A program made the translations under genes and the position numbers. The notes under the pieces are model-generated. The model had not been told where the DNA came from, ran no database searches, and worked only from the letters and a program-made list of their open reading frames with translations. 64,000 nucleotides of DNA, taken from NCBI RefSeq assembly GCF_003351345.1, contig NZ_QQTO01000022.1, positions 434,001 through 498,000 of the forward strand. Direction: 5' to 3'. This document shows, one piece after another, positions 8,180 through 17,541 of this stretch. This stretch comes from Allobosea caraganae. Its GTDB lineage: Bacteria; Pseudomonadota; Alphaproteobacteria; Rhizobiales; Beijerinckiaceae. Every line of letters starts with the position of its first letter. Position 1 is the stretch's first letter.

Positions 8180-9133
8180 TCACGGCATTTCGAAGAAGAT
8201 GCGGGTGCGCTTGTCCTTGTAGGCCTTGAAGCCCTCGCCCGCTTCGAGCTTCGCGCGCAGGTCGGCGTCGAGAGCCGAGGCCCCGGCTTCGAGCGTCGCG
8301 GCGTTGGCACGGAGCTGCTCGGCGTTGTCGACGCCGAGGATGATGAGGTCGGCATCCTGCTGGCCGAGCCAGGCCAGGGCGGTGCGGGCGACGGCGCCGC
8401 GATCGCTCAGGCCGACCTCGTCGGCGATGGTGAAGAGCTCGCCCTTGAAGAAGACCTCGCGGGTGATGATGCCGAGGCCGAGCTCGCGGGCGCGCGGCAC
8501 GACCTGCTCCAGCCCGTCGAACTCGCCGAGGCTCAAGTCGAGATTGACCGCGTCGAAGCCGCCGGAGTTGAGCTCGGCGAGGTAGAGGCGCTGGCCGGCA
8601 TGGGAATCGGCGACGGCGAAGCGGATCAGGCCGTCCTGCTTGAGGCGGCCGAGATTGTCGGCGAGGCGGGCCATGTAGTCCGGCGTGCCGTCGATCGACC
8701 AGTTGATCAGGCCGATGTTGAGGAAGTCGACGGTCTCGCGCCGGATCAGCTTGAGGCCGCGCTCGATCTCGGCCTTGAGCAGGCCGTAGTCGAGCATCTT
8801 GCGGTTGCCCTCGTCGTAGCCGTAGCACATGCCCTCCGGCCGGGTCTGGACATAGACCGGATAGGGCGGCGGCAGCTCGGCGAAGTTGCGGCCGAGCGCC
8901 TCCTTCTCCGAGTCGATGGTGACGTCGAAGATGTTGATGCCGAGATCGTAGGCGGTTTTCAGGATATCCAGCCGCTTCGGCCCGCCGAAATCGGGCGCGA
9001 TGAAGCCGGGCGTCACCGCCTTGGCGAAATCCTCGTTGAAGCCGCGCGACAGGCCGCTCCTGAGGAACTCATGGCCGCCGAGCGCGATCTGCGAGAGTTC
9101 GAGGCCGGTCTTGCCGAAGGGGATGTAGCGCAT
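8180..9133 (-). CDS. Aldo/keto-reductase-fold protein lacking the usual catalytic tetrad
   Basis: A 317-residue protein that aligns along its whole length with aldo/keto reductases (RYIPFGKTGLELSQIALGG at the start, AWLGQQDADLIILGVDN near the end). Only Asp70 of the Asp-Tyr-Lys-His tetrad is visible. The Tyr segment is replaced by FDVTIDSEKEALG, Lys by Arg98 in VQTRP, and His by Asn144 in LINWS. It may use altered chemistry or be non-redox. The start is the ATG at 9133; a TTG lies three codons upstream. Its start is 16 nt from the stop of the upstream dehydrogenase gene, so the two are co-transcribed. Confidence 0.8.
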   Translation of the reverse strand: MRYIPFGKTGLELSQIALGGHEFLRSGLSRGFNEDFAKAVTPGFIAPDFGGPKRLDILKTAYDLGINIFDVTIDSEKEALGRNFAELPPPYPVYVQTRPEGMCYGYDEGNRKMLDYGLLKAEIERGLKLIRRETVDFLNIGLINWSIDGTPDYMARLADNLGRLKQDGLIRFAVADSHAGQRLYLAELNSGGFDAVNLDLSLGEFDGLEQVVPRARELGLGIITREVFFKGELFTIADEVGLSDRGAVARTALAWLGQQDADLIILGVDNAEQLRANAATLEAGASALDADLRAKLEAGEGFKAYKDKRTRIFFEMP

Positions 9134-9149
9134 GTGCTTCAAGCTCTCT

Positions 9150-10133
9150 TCAGTAGCCGCGCGCCAGATCGACTTCGTTCGGCAGGGGCCGCCCGGCGCG
9201 ATGCGCGTCGATATTGTCGAGGAAGATGTCGAGGCTGCGCGGGATGTAGGTCAGCGGATCGCCCGAGGACATGTGCGGGGTCAGGATCAGGTTGCGCGTC
9301 TTCCAGAGCCGATGGCCGGGCGGGACAGGCTCCGGCGTGGTGACGTCGAGCACCGCGCCGCCGAGCGCGCCGGAATCGAGGGCGTCCAGCAGCGCATCCT
9401 GCTCGACCAGCTCGCCGCGGCCGATATTGACGACACCGGCGCCCGCAGGCAGCAGGCCGATGCGATGGCGGTTGAGCATCTCGAAGGTCTGCGGCGTCAG
9501 CGGTGCGACCAGGACGAGGAACTCGGTCTCCGGCAGCGCCTTGTCGAGATCGCTGGTCGCGACGACGCGGTCGCAATGCGGGTGCGGCTCCGTGCTGGTC
9601 CTGACGCCGGTGACGTGCATGCCGAGGCCCTTGAGCAGCTGCGCGATGGCGCCGCCGATCGAACCGATGCCGATGATGGTGACGCGCCGGCCCGCGACCG
9701 AGGAGGCGAGCTTGCGCTGCCAGAGCTCCTGGCGCTGCTGGTCGCCGAAGAGGGGCAGGTGATTGGCCAGCATCAGCACGGCCATGAGCGCGAACTCGGC
9801 CGCCTTGGCGCCATGGGCGCCGCTATTGTTGAGCAGCGTCACGCCCGGCGGGATGAAGCTGCCCTTGGCCAGCGAGTCGACGCCGGCATGGGTCAGGAAG
9901 ACCAGCTTCAGGCTCGGCGCCGTCACCGCCGGCAGGAAGTTCTGCACCACGCGCGAGGAGGTGATCAGCGCATTCATGGCGCCGGCCGCAGCGGAAAACT
10001 CGTCTTCCGTGTGGCCGATACTGATCTCCAGCCCCCTGCCCTTGTCGCCGGCGCGCGCGACCGCCTCGTGCCACTGCTCGAGGGTGGCGCGCGGATTGCC
10101 GTCGTTAGGATGGTTCTGGATGTGAATGCGCAT
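9150..10133 (-). CDS. D-isomer-specific 2-hydroxyacid dehydrogenase
   Basis: A 327-residue NAD(P)-dependent oxidoreductase. The Rossmann motif GIGSIG is at residues 155-160 (VTIIGIGSIGGAIAQ). The active-site triad typical of the family is R239 (NIGRGELV), E268 (PEPVPP) and H287 (LTPHMSS). It would interconvert a 2-keto acid and a D-2-hydroxy acid. I chose the ATG at 10133 because GGAG lies 6 nt upstream; the frame extends nine codons further. It lies between the RraA-type aldolase and the aldo/keto-reductase-fold gene in a catabolic operon. Confidence 0.92.
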   Translation of the reverse strand: MRIHIQNHPNDGNPRATLEQWHEAVARAGDKGRGLEISIGHTEDEFSAAAGAMNALITSSRVVQNFLPAVTAPSLKLVFLTHAGVDSLAKGSFIPPGVTLLNNSGAHGAKAAEFALMAVLMLANHLPLFGDQQRQELWQRKLASSVAGRRVTIIGIGSIGGAIAQLLKGLGMHVTGVRTSTEPHPHCDRVVATSDLDKALPETEFLVLVAPLTPQTFEMLNRHRIGLLPAGAGVVNIGRGELVEQDALLDALDSGALGGAVLDVTTPEPVPPGHRLWKTRNLILTPHMSSGDPLTYIPRSLDIFLDNIDAHRAGRPLPNEVDLARGY

Positions 10134-10169
10134 GGTTTGCTCCGGCGGATCTGCGTTCACCTAGACCCT

Positions 10170-10283
10170 CAGCCCTCATCCTGAGGAGCGCAAAGCGCGT
10201 CTCGAAGGATGCTCCAGGAGGCTCCCGTGTCTGCTGGAGCATCCTTCGAGACGGCCCTTCGGGCCTCCTCAGGATGAGGGCTG
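10170..10283. repeat. REP-type repeat, CCCTCATCCTGAGGAGC family (second copy)
   Basis: The same nested inverted-repeat architecture as at 6486-6592: outer arms AGCCCTCATCCTGAGGAGC and CCTCAGGATGAGGGCT, inner arms GTCTCGAAGGATGCTCCAG and its complement. It sits between the aldolase and dehydrogenase genes of one operon. Confidence 0.9.
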
Positions 10284-10304
10284 TGGATTCCAGGCGACAT
10301 ATTG

Positions 10305-11021
10305 CTAGCCCTGCGCCGCCTTCCAGGCCTTGAACTTCGCGAGGTTGGCCTCGTTCGGCGGGTAGAGGCCGAGAATGTCGCCGCCCTCTGCGACACGCTC
10401 GCGAACCCAGCCGTCGAGCGCCTCCTTCTCGATGGCCTGCGTCGCCACCTCCGCCGCCAAATGGACCGGGATGACGGCGACGCCATCCTCGTCGGCGACG
10501 ATGATGTCGCCGGGATAGATCAGCACGCCGCCGCAGCCGATCGGCTCCTGGATCGCGATCGGGATCAGGGCCGAGGGGCTCGCCGGCGCGGCCGGGCCCT
10601 TGCAATAGGTCGGCATGCCCAGCGAGCGGATCTCGGCGACGTCGCGCATGCCGCCATCGGAGACGACGCCGACGACGCCGCGCACCAGCATGCGCGTGAC
10701 CAGCACGTCGCCGAGGCCGCCGACCGCGCCGTTACCGCACATGTCCATGACGAAGACGCTGCCTGCCGGGATCTGCTGAGTCGCCTGCAGCATGGCGTTG
10801 GCCGGGTTGCCGATGTCGACGGCGAGCGCGATGTCCTCGCGCATCGGCACGTAGCGCAGGGTGAAGGCCGGGCCGACGAAGCGGCACTTGGCCCCGTCGA
10901 TCGGCACGAGGCCGGGGATGGCGCGCATCCTGAGCCCGTACTTCTTGAGCAGGAGGCCGGTGATCGCCGCCGTCGGCACCTGCTTCAGCAACGCAATGGT
11001 TTCTGGGCTGCAAGCCGTCAT
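10305..11021 (-). CDS. RraA-like / 4-hydroxy-4-methyl-2-oxoglutarate aldolase family protein
   Basis: A 238-residue protein of the RraA-like fold. The family signature is visible as GAVGGLGDVL (98-107), SDGGMRDVAEI (with R126 and D127 expected at the active site) and PGDIIVADEDGVAVIP. In enzymes of this family (HMG/CHA aldolase) these residues bind a divalent metal and pyruvate enolate. In this catabolic setting a retro-aldol cleavage of a keto acid, or an oxaloacetate-type decarboxylation, is more likely than RNase E inhibition. It is preceded by a hairpin after the ATPase gene and followed by a REP element. Confidence 0.85.
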   Translation of the reverse strand: MTACSPETIALLKQVPTAAITGLLLKKYGLRMRAIPGLVPIDGAKCRFVGPAFTLRYVPMREDIALAVDIGNPANAMLQATQQIPAGSVFVMDMCGNGAVGGLGDVLVTRMLVRGVVGVVSDGGMRDVAEIRSLGMPTYCKGPAAPASPSALIPIAIQEPIGCGGVLIYPGDIIVADEDGVAVIPVHLAAEVATQAIEKEALDGWVRERVAEGGDILGLYPPNEANLAKFKAWKAAQG

Positions 11022-11072
11022 GGTCGTATCCTCGAAAATGGCCCGGCTTGGCGCCGGCCTCGTTGAACCCGC

Positions 11073-11090
11073 GGGCGGAAGGCTCCGCCC
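11073..11090 (-). terminator. Hairpin in the ATPase-aldolase spacer
   Basis: GGGCGGA and TCCGCCC make a 7-bp stem with loop AGGC, 13 nt after the ATPase stop codon. No T tract follows. It is a possible attenuator within the operon. Confidence 0.35.
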
Positions 11091-11103
11091 AGGCGGGGAG
11101 CGT

Positions 11104-12186
<1,083 letters not shown>

Positions 12187-12202
12187 AGTCGGTCTCCTCC
12201 GG

Positions 12203-12223
12203 AACGGCCGCCCGGCGGCCGTT
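12203..12223 (-). terminator. Near-perfect GC palindrome just upstream of the ATPase gene
   Basis: AACGGCCGCC and GGCGGCCGTT are exact inverted copies around a single C. In RNA this would fold as a stem of about eight pairs, 16 nt before the ATPase start codon, where it could limit translation or act with the hairpin at 12270-12294. Confidence 0.4.
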
Positions 12224-12269
12224 GCCTGGCCCGTTTCGGGCTTGTTCTTGTGATGAAGCGATGGGTGAT

Positions 12270-12294
12270 CCGGGCCGGCGCAATGCCGGCCCGG
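12270..12294 (-). terminator. Strong hairpin after gloA
   Basis: CCGGGCCGGC and GCCGGCCCGG make a 10-bp perfect stem with a 5-nt loop, starting 14 nt after the gloA stop codon. No T tract follows. It probably lowers read-through from gloA into the ATPase gene. Confidence 0.5.
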
Positions 12295-12308
12295 GATAAG
12301 CGGATGCC

Positions 12309-12731
12309 TCAGGCCTTGGCCTGGCCGTAATCGCCGGTATCGACGTCGATCAGCTCGATGCGGTAGCCGTCGGGATCGTCGATGAAGGCGATGTGGACGG
12401 TGCCGAACTTCAGCGGGCCGGGCTCGCGGACGATCTTGACGCCCGCAGTGCGGAGCTTCTCGCAGACGCCGTAGATGTCCTGCACGCCGATGGCGAGATG
12501 GCCGAAGCCGCTGCCGAGATCATAGCTCGGCACACCGTAGTTATAGGTGAGCTCGATCATCGGATCGTCGTTCTCGTTGCCGTAGCCGATGAAGACGTTG
12601 GTGTACTTGGCCTCGGGAACGTCGACCTTCTTCACGACGCTCATGCCGAAATGGCCGGAATAGAACGCAACCGAGCGATCCAGGTCTCCGACCCGGATCA
12701 TCGTGTGCATGAACCTGAACTTGCCCGACAT
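12309..12731 (-). CDS. gloA: Lactoylglutathione lyase (glyoxalase I)
   Basis: A 140-residue glyoxalase I with all four expected metal ligands in place: H9 (FMHTMIRVGD), E60 (MIELTYNYGV), H78 (FGHLAIGV) and E126 (DGYRIELID). It isomerises the methylglyoxal-glutathione adduct to S-lactoylglutathione in the cytoplasm. I chose the ATG at 12731; the frame is open to 13019, but that part is promoter DNA. It heads the transcription unit of the sugar-acid locus, divergent from the iclR gene. It may detoxify a 2-oxoaldehyde made by this pathway or act on a pathway intermediate. Confidence 0.9.
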   Translation of the reverse strand: MSGKFRFMHTMIRVGDLDRSVAFYSGHFGMSVVKKVDVPEAKYTNVFIGYGNENDDPMIELTYNYGVPSYDLGSGFGHLAIGVQDIYGVCEKLRTAGVKIVREPGPLKFGTVHIAFIDDPDGYRIELIDVDTGDYGQAKA

Positions 12732-12830
12732 CTCGTCTCCCTGGAGGACGATCGGCTTGCCGGTCCCGATTGCCGCGGCTCGCCCCTCGCGAGGTTCCGC
12801 TTGCAATCGGCATCGATCCGATCTATTCCT

Positions 12831-12849
12831 ATTTGAACAACTCTTGTTC
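12831..12849. promoter_or_regulatory. IclR-type operator candidate in the gloA-iclR divergent region
   Basis: ATTTGAACAACTCTTGTTC contains a perfect inverted repeat, GAACAA-CTC-TTGTTC (12835-12849). It shares ATTTGAA, AA, C and TGTTC with the site at 8058-8076 upstream of the importer operon. It lies in the 287-bp divergent spacer (12732-13018), which holds no gene. Confidence 0.65.
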
Positions 12850-13018
12850 CGACATAACTTCGGAGCATTTCGCCGCGCTGTCAATCCGGGAATTCGTGCC
12901 GAGGAAAAATTCTGCCCGGTCTGGTGCCGCGGCCTCGTCGGGCCAGCAATTGCGGGCTGGTCAGCGCAATATCGATGCGATACCGCGGGGAATTCCGGCG
13001 GAATTTGGACAGGTGCCA

Positions 13019-13819
13019 ATGACGATCGATTCAGACGAGGCGGTCTCGAAGCGCCGCGAGGGCAATCAGGTCCCGGTGATCGAGCGCATGCTCGACATGC
13101 TCGAGATCATCGAGCGCCGGCCGGCCGGGACCAGCATCCGCGAGCTCAGCGACTTCCTGAACATGGCGCGCTCGACGGTCTATCGCGTCCTCAACACGCT
13201 GGAGGCGCGCAACGTCGTCAAGCGCAGCCTGTCGGGCTCCTATGTGCTCGGGCCGCGGCTGCTGTCCTTTGCCGCCAACGTGGTCAACGCCCGCGATTCC
13301 GACCTGGTCGAGATCGCCAACAACCATCTCGAGCGCCTGTCGCAGACCACTGGCGAGGCGAGCAAGCTCTCGGTGCGCGACGGCGACGCGGTGCTGGTGA
13401 TCGCGGTGGCGCATAGCTCCGGCGAATACGGGCTGACGGTCCGGCCTGGCCGGCAGCTGCCGCTGCATGCCGGCGCAGCCAGCCGCGTGCTGCTCGCCTA
13501 CATGGATGGCGACGACATCGCCCGCATCCTGAACGGGCCGCTGCCGCGCTATACCGACAAGACGCTGTGCGACCCCGAGGAGATCGGCAAGAGCCTGGCC
13601 CAGATCCGGCGCCAGGGCTCGGCCGTCGACAATGGCGAATATTCGGCCGGCGTGATGGCGGTGGCGGCGCCGGTGCGGGACCGCAGCAGCGCGATCGTGG
13701 CGGCGGTGAGCATCCCCTTCCTCAACACCGAGGCCGAGGAGCGCATCGAGAGGCTCAGGGCCGCCGTGCTGGCCACGGCCAAGGCGATCTCCCACGAGCT
13801 GATGACGCGGGTGTCGTAG
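13019..13819 (+). CDS. IclR-family transcriptional regulator
   Basis: A 266-residue regulator with an N-terminal winged helix (about residues 18-75: VIERMLDMLEIIERRPAGTS, SIRELSDFLNMARSTVYRVL). The C-terminal effector domain has typical IclR elements such as LPLHAGAASRVLLAYM, YSAGVMAVAAPV and the terminal helix. I chose the ATG at 13019, just before MTIDSDEAV; the open frame to 12770 crosses the divergent promoter. It is divergent from gloA and very likely controls both arms of the adjacent sugar-acid locus through the paired inverted repeats. The inducer is presumably the imported acid or its keto-deoxy product. Confidence 0.92.
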   Translation: MTIDSDEAVSKRREGNQVPVIERMLDMLEIIERRPAGTSIRELSDFLNMARSTVYRVLNTLEARNVVKRSLSGSYVLGPRLLSFAANVVNARDSDLVEIANNHLERLSQTTGEASKLSVRDGDAVLVIAVAHSSGEYGLTVRPGRQLPLHAGAASRVLLAYMDGDDIARILNGPLPRYTDKTLCDPEEIGKSLAQIRRQGSAVDNGEYSAGVMAVAAPVRDRSSAIVAAVSIPFLNTEAEERIERLRAAVLATAKAISHELMTRVS

Positions 13820-13892
13820 GCGGCCGTTCGAAATCTTGACGCAATTCTGTCGGTTCATGGCCGCACCCGTTCAGCGAGCGAAGTGAGGGGCC

Positions 13893-14135
13893 ATGAAGAT
13901 CCAAACCGTTGCAGTGCTCGCCCTGGCGCTCGCCGGCAGCGGCTGCGTCACCGCCGAGCAGCAGCGCGCCGCCGATGAGGGTCGCTGCGGCGGCTACGGC
14001 TTCCGGCCCGGCACCGACGCCTATTCGCGCTGCCTGCTCGACGTCGACCTCGACCGCTCCGCCGCCCGGCGCTACCAGTTCGACACCGCCTTCGGGCCGC
14101 GCTGGTATGGCGGCTACGGGTACGGACGCTGGTAG
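13893..14135 (+). CDS. Small secreted or lipoprotein-like protein
   Basis: An 80-residue protein with a hydrophobic N-terminus (KIQTVAVLALALAGSGC) followed by Cys. The residues before the Cys (G-S-G) match a lipobox only loosely, so it could be a lipoprotein or simply exported. The rest has a paired CGGYGF and CLLDVDLDR segment and a Gly/Tyr/Arg-rich end (WYGGYGYGRW). Similar short proteins of unknown role are common in Hyphomicrobiales. AGTGAGGGGCC before the ATG gives a fair ribosome site. It converges on the Sel1-repeat gene with a 25-bp gap. Confidence 0.65.
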   Translation: MKIQTVAVLALALAGSGCVTAEQQRAADEGRCGGYGFRPGTDAYSRCLLDVDLDRSAARRYQFDTAFGPRWYGGYGYGRW

Positions 14136-14160
14136 GAGCGCTCAGCGCGGCGTCGGGGCC

Positions 14161-17100
14161 TTATGGCCGGGGACGCCGCCAAGGCGGTTCCGGCTTGTTC
14201 AGCTCCTCCGGATTCGCGGCGCGAATGCGCTCGTGCCAGGCATCGCGCAGGCGATAGCCCATCTTCCAGCCGATATTCTCCGGCCTCTCGGCGCCCTTGG
14301 CCTCCGCCTCCCGGCCGATCACCGGATCGCGCCAGCGGCTGACCATGGACTGGAAATAGCTCCGGTTGCCGTCCCGCATCGGCCGGCCGACCGCCAGTTG
14401 CAGCTTGTCGAGCAGGTCGAGCACCGGCTTGTCGAAGCGCGGCCCGCTCGATATCGGCTGGTCCGACAGTTTTGCCAGTTGCGCCTTGACGGCGAGCAGG
14501 ATCGGCCGCGGCAGCTTCGGCTCCGGCTTAAGCAGCAGGGCCTTCGCCTCGGGCGCGCCATTGGCGAGCGCGCAGAGGTAGCTCTCGGCCGCCGCGCGAA
14601 CCGGGTCCTCGCCGGAGGACGTTTCGACGGGGCCGATCTTGTCGGTGACCTTGGCCTTGGCCTTGTCGGCGAAATCCCGGGCGTAGAACTCGGCCAAGGG
14701 CAGGCAGGCGCGCATATCCGCCAGCTTGTCGGCGACGAAGCGAAGCTCGCCCAGAGCGGCCTGCGGATCGGGCTTGACGCCCTCACCCTTGCCCAGCATC
14801 GCCGCGGCCCTGAGCCGCGCCTCGGCATTGTCCTCTCCCGAGCGCAGCAAGGTCAGCGCCATCTCGGGATCGCGCTCGCCGCCCTCGCCGTTCAGCACCA
14901 TCTCGGCCAGCGGGACGCGGGCCGGCTCATAGCTGCCGAAGACCGCGAAGGTGAGCAGGGTCCGGGCCTGGGCGGGATCGGGCGACACGCCCTGGTCGCC
15001 CTTGCGCAGGATCCCGGCCAGCATGACGTTGGCCCGCTTGGCGCCCTCGTCGGAGAGGCGCTTGAGCAGCGCGACGGCCGCCGGCGCATCGCGCGGCCCG
15101 CCCTCGCCGGCCAGCAGCATGTCGACCGCCGCGAAGCCGGCATCGCGATCGTCCTCGGCGCGTTTGAGGTAGAGCTTGCGCGCCTCGGCCTGGTTCTGCT
15201 TCAGCCCATCGCCCGCGCGCAGGCGACGGGCGTAGGTGAGCGCGATCTCGGAATCGGGATCGGCGGCCATGGCGAGCTTGTAGAGCCGGTCGGCCTCCAC
15301 CGGGTCGGGCAGACCGCCCTCGCCTTCTGCCGTCATCTCCGCCAGCCGCTCGATGCCCTGCCTGTCGCCGGCCGCGACGGCCTTGCCGAGCCAGGCGCGC
15401 ACCACCTCCTCGCACTCGTCGGCGACGGTATCGTCATCGTCGGAGAGGCGCATGTCGGCCTCATGGCAGCCGTCATCGTCCAGCCGGTGGGCATAGGCGT
15501 AGAGTGCCTTGGGTTCGCCGGTCGCGGCGAGCTCGCGGTAGAGCTTGTTGGCGCGGGCGGCGTCGTCGGAATCGCTCGGGGAACGCGCCAGGAAGCGCGC
15601 CAGGTTGCGCTTGGCAGGCAGCGAGCCGCGCTCGATGGCCTGCTCGTAATAGCGCATGGCCAGCGCCTTGTCGGTGCGCTCGTAGAAATAGCCGAGGTTG
15701 TTCATCGCATTCAGCTCGAACTCGTCGGCGGCGCGGCGCAGGAGCGCGAGCGCCTTCGCCTGATCCTTGGCGACGCCGTCGCCCTCCAGGTACATCATGC
15801 CGAGATTGTTCATCGCCGTGGAATTGCCGGCCTTGACGGCGCGCTCGTAATAGTCGCGGGCCTTGGCGCGATCCCGGGCGAGGCCCATCAGGCCATTCTT
15901 GTAGGCATAGCCGAGATTGCTCAGCGCCGAGCCGTTGCCGAGGCTGGCGGAGCGCTCGTAAAAGCCCAGCGCCTTCTTGCTGTCGGCGGGCACGGCGCGG
16001 CCATATTGATAGGCGTAGCCGAGATTGCTAAGCGCGCTGGAGCAATTGACGGCGGCGCTCTTCTGGAACCAGCGCAGCGCCTCGGCCATGTCCAACTTCA
16101 CGCCGCGGCCGTGGTCATGCAGCATGCCGATGCTGTTGCCGGAGCAGGCATCGCCGCGCTCGAAGGCCTTCAGGTACCATTCCCGCGCCTTGGCATAGTC
16201 GATCGGCCGGCCGGCGCCGTTCTGGTACATGTAGCCGATATTGGACATCGAGGCGGTGTAGCCGCGCGCCGCGGCTTCCGAATAGCGGCGGAAGGCGCGG
16301 TCGTAATCCTGGATGCCCGCCTCGCCGTTCTCGGCGATCTGGCCGAGCCGGTTCATCGCCGCGGCATAGCCGAGATCGGCGGCGCGCGTGTAGAACAGCA
16401 TCGCCCGGGGCACGCTGCGGATTTCGGCCGGGCCGTCGCGATAGAGCTCGCCGGCGCGGTAGGCGCCATAGGCGCTGCCTTGGATATCGGCCGTCTCGTA
16501 GAGCTGCAGCGCCGTCTCCAGGCTCGTCTCGACGCCGGTGCCGAACTGATAGGCCACGCCAAGATCGACGATGGCAGGCAGCGCGCCCTGGCCGGCCGCC
16601 TCCTCCAGCAGCCGGATCGCGCGCGCCTCGTCCCGCAGCGGCTCCGGGGCGCGCTGCAACGCCAAAGCGAGGCCGCGCTTCAATTCGGGATGGCTGAAGA
16701 GGCCGATCGCCTCCTCGAACAGCGAGACGCCGTTCTTGGCCTCGTCGGGAGTGCCGCCCGCAGCCAGCGTGCCCGCCGTCTCGTCGAAGGCCCCGGGCGA
16801 GCCCAGCATCACCGCCATCAGGAGCGCCTCGCGCGCGCCTTCGCCGTCCTGCCCCGCCTTCAGCGCGAGGCCGAGGCGGAAGGCAAAGCGCGACTCGGAC
16901 GGGTACTCCGCCATCGCCGCGCGGCAGGCCGCGATGATCGGGTCGATCTCCGTGGCGCCGCCGCCCTGGTTGAACCGGAGGCCGGGCTCGTCGGGCGTGG
17001 CAATCACGCGCTCGGGCGGCACGTTCGACAGGCGATCGCACTCGGTCGCGGGAGCTGCCGCAGCGTTCGCCGTCACCGGCAGGCTATTCTGACGCGGCGC

Positions 17101-17172
17101 AGCGTCCTGCGCGGCCACCCCACCCGCCAGGGCCAAAGACGCGACGGAGATCAGCAAGACATATCGAAGCAT
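14161..17172 (-). CDS. Large periplasmic Sel1-repeat (SLR/TPR-like) protein
   Basis: A 1003-residue protein with a clear signal peptide (MLRYVLLISVASLALAGG, then VAAQDAAPRQ). From about residue 180 to 690 it carries consecutive Sel1-like repeats of about 36 residues (pattern A-x2-NLGYAYQYG-x5-D-x3-A-x2-Y-x-ERSA), for example SNLGYAYQYGRAVPADSKKA and NNLGMMYLEGDGVAKDQAKA. Degenerate repeats continue to about residue 850, and a different tail follows (RFDKPVLDLLDKLQLAV, GRPMRDGNRSYFQSM). Such proteins scaffold other proteins, often in envelope or signalling complexes. No enzyme domain is visible, and it has no obvious operon partner. Confidence 0.88.
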   Translation of the reverse strand: MLRYVLLISVASLALAGGVAAQDAAPRQNSLPVTANAAAAPATECDRLSNVPPERVIATPDEPGLRFNQGGGATEIDPIIAACRAAMAEYPSESRFAFRLGLALKAGQDGEGAREALLMAVMLGSPGAFDETAGTLAAGGTPDEAKNGVSLFEEAIGLFSHPELKRGLALALQRAPEPLRDEARAIRLLEEAAGQGALPAIVDLGVAYQFGTGVETSLETALQLYETADIQGSAYGAYRAGELYRDGPAEIRSVPRAMLFYTRAADLGYAAAMNRLGQIAENGEAGIQDYDRAFRRYSEAAARGYTASMSNIGYMYQNGAGRPIDYAKAREWYLKAFERGDACSGNSIGMLHDHGRGVKLDMAEALRWFQKSAAVNCSSALSNLGYAYQYGRAVPADSKKALGFYERSASLGNGSALSNLGYAYKNGLMGLARDRAKARDYYERAVKAGNSTAMNNLGMMYLEGDGVAKDQAKALALLRRAADEFELNAMNNLGYFYERTDKALAMRYYEQAIERGSLPAKRNLARFLARSPSDSDDAARANKLYRELAATGEPKALYAYAHRLDDDGCHEADMRLSDDDDTVADECEEVVRAWLGKAVAAGDRQGIERLAEMTAEGEGGLPDPVEADRLYKLAMAADPDSEIALTYARRLRAGDGLKQNQAEARKLYLKRAEDDRDAGFAAVDMLLAGEGGPRDAPAAVALLKRLSDEGAKRANVMLAGILRKGDQGVSPDPAQARTLLTFAVFGSYEPARVPLAEMVLNGEGGERDPEMALTLLRSGEDNAEARLRAAAMLGKGEGVKPDPQAALGELRFVADKLADMRACLPLAEFYARDFADKAKAKVTDKIGPVETSSGEDPVRAAAESYLCALANGAPEAKALLLKPEPKLPRPILLAVKAQLAKLSDQPISSGPRFDKPVLDLLDKLQLAVGRPMRDGNRSYFQSMVSRWRDPVIGREAEAKGAERPENIGWKMGYRLRDAWHERIRAANPEELNKPEPPWRRPRP

Positions 17173-17541
17173 GTGGCGGCCTATCGACTTGATCTTTCAT
17201 CCGGCGCGGGAAGAACAACTTTCATCCAGCTTAGGTCACAGCGCCATTCCGTAAAGTCAAAGCGCCGGCCTTGACCAAGCCGACGAAATACTTACGGCCG
17301 CCCGCGGACCTGCGACAGGCTATACCGCCATCGCATCCATTTTCAATTCCGGAAATGCTGGAATTCATCGGGAGGGTGGCGGCGGATCGTCCGCGGCGGC
17401 ACAGGCGGAGATGGGCTCGCGTCCGAGGACAGCCGAGCGTGTTGCGATGACGCGGCAACCTCTCCGCGTCATCCCGGACAAGCCGCGAGGCGGCACCGCT
17501 CCGGGATGACGGCGTTTAGCTCTGGCAGATCACAGCAAGTT
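17173..17541. other. Non-coding stretch between Sel1-repeat and amidohydrolase genes
   Basis: This 369-bp stretch contains upstream DNA of the Sel1-repeat gene and a half REP element at its far end. I see no credible gene, hairpin terminator or operator in the remainder. Confidence 0.6.
17466..17513. repeat. Half REP-type repeat, GTCATCCCGG family
   Basis: CGTCATCCCGGA and TCCGGGATGACG are inverted copies around AAGCCGCGAGGCGGCACCGC. This is a single hairpin, about half the length of the elements at 3263-3370 and 18999-19107, located just after the amidohydrolase stop. Confidence 0.75.

Noticed and set aside
13909-17274. A 1121-residue open frame on the plus strand
   Set aside because: It is the antisense shadow of the Sel1-repeat gene. 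Its translation is Arg/Gly/Ala/His-rich with no family features, while the minus-strand frame has a signal peptide and regular repeats.
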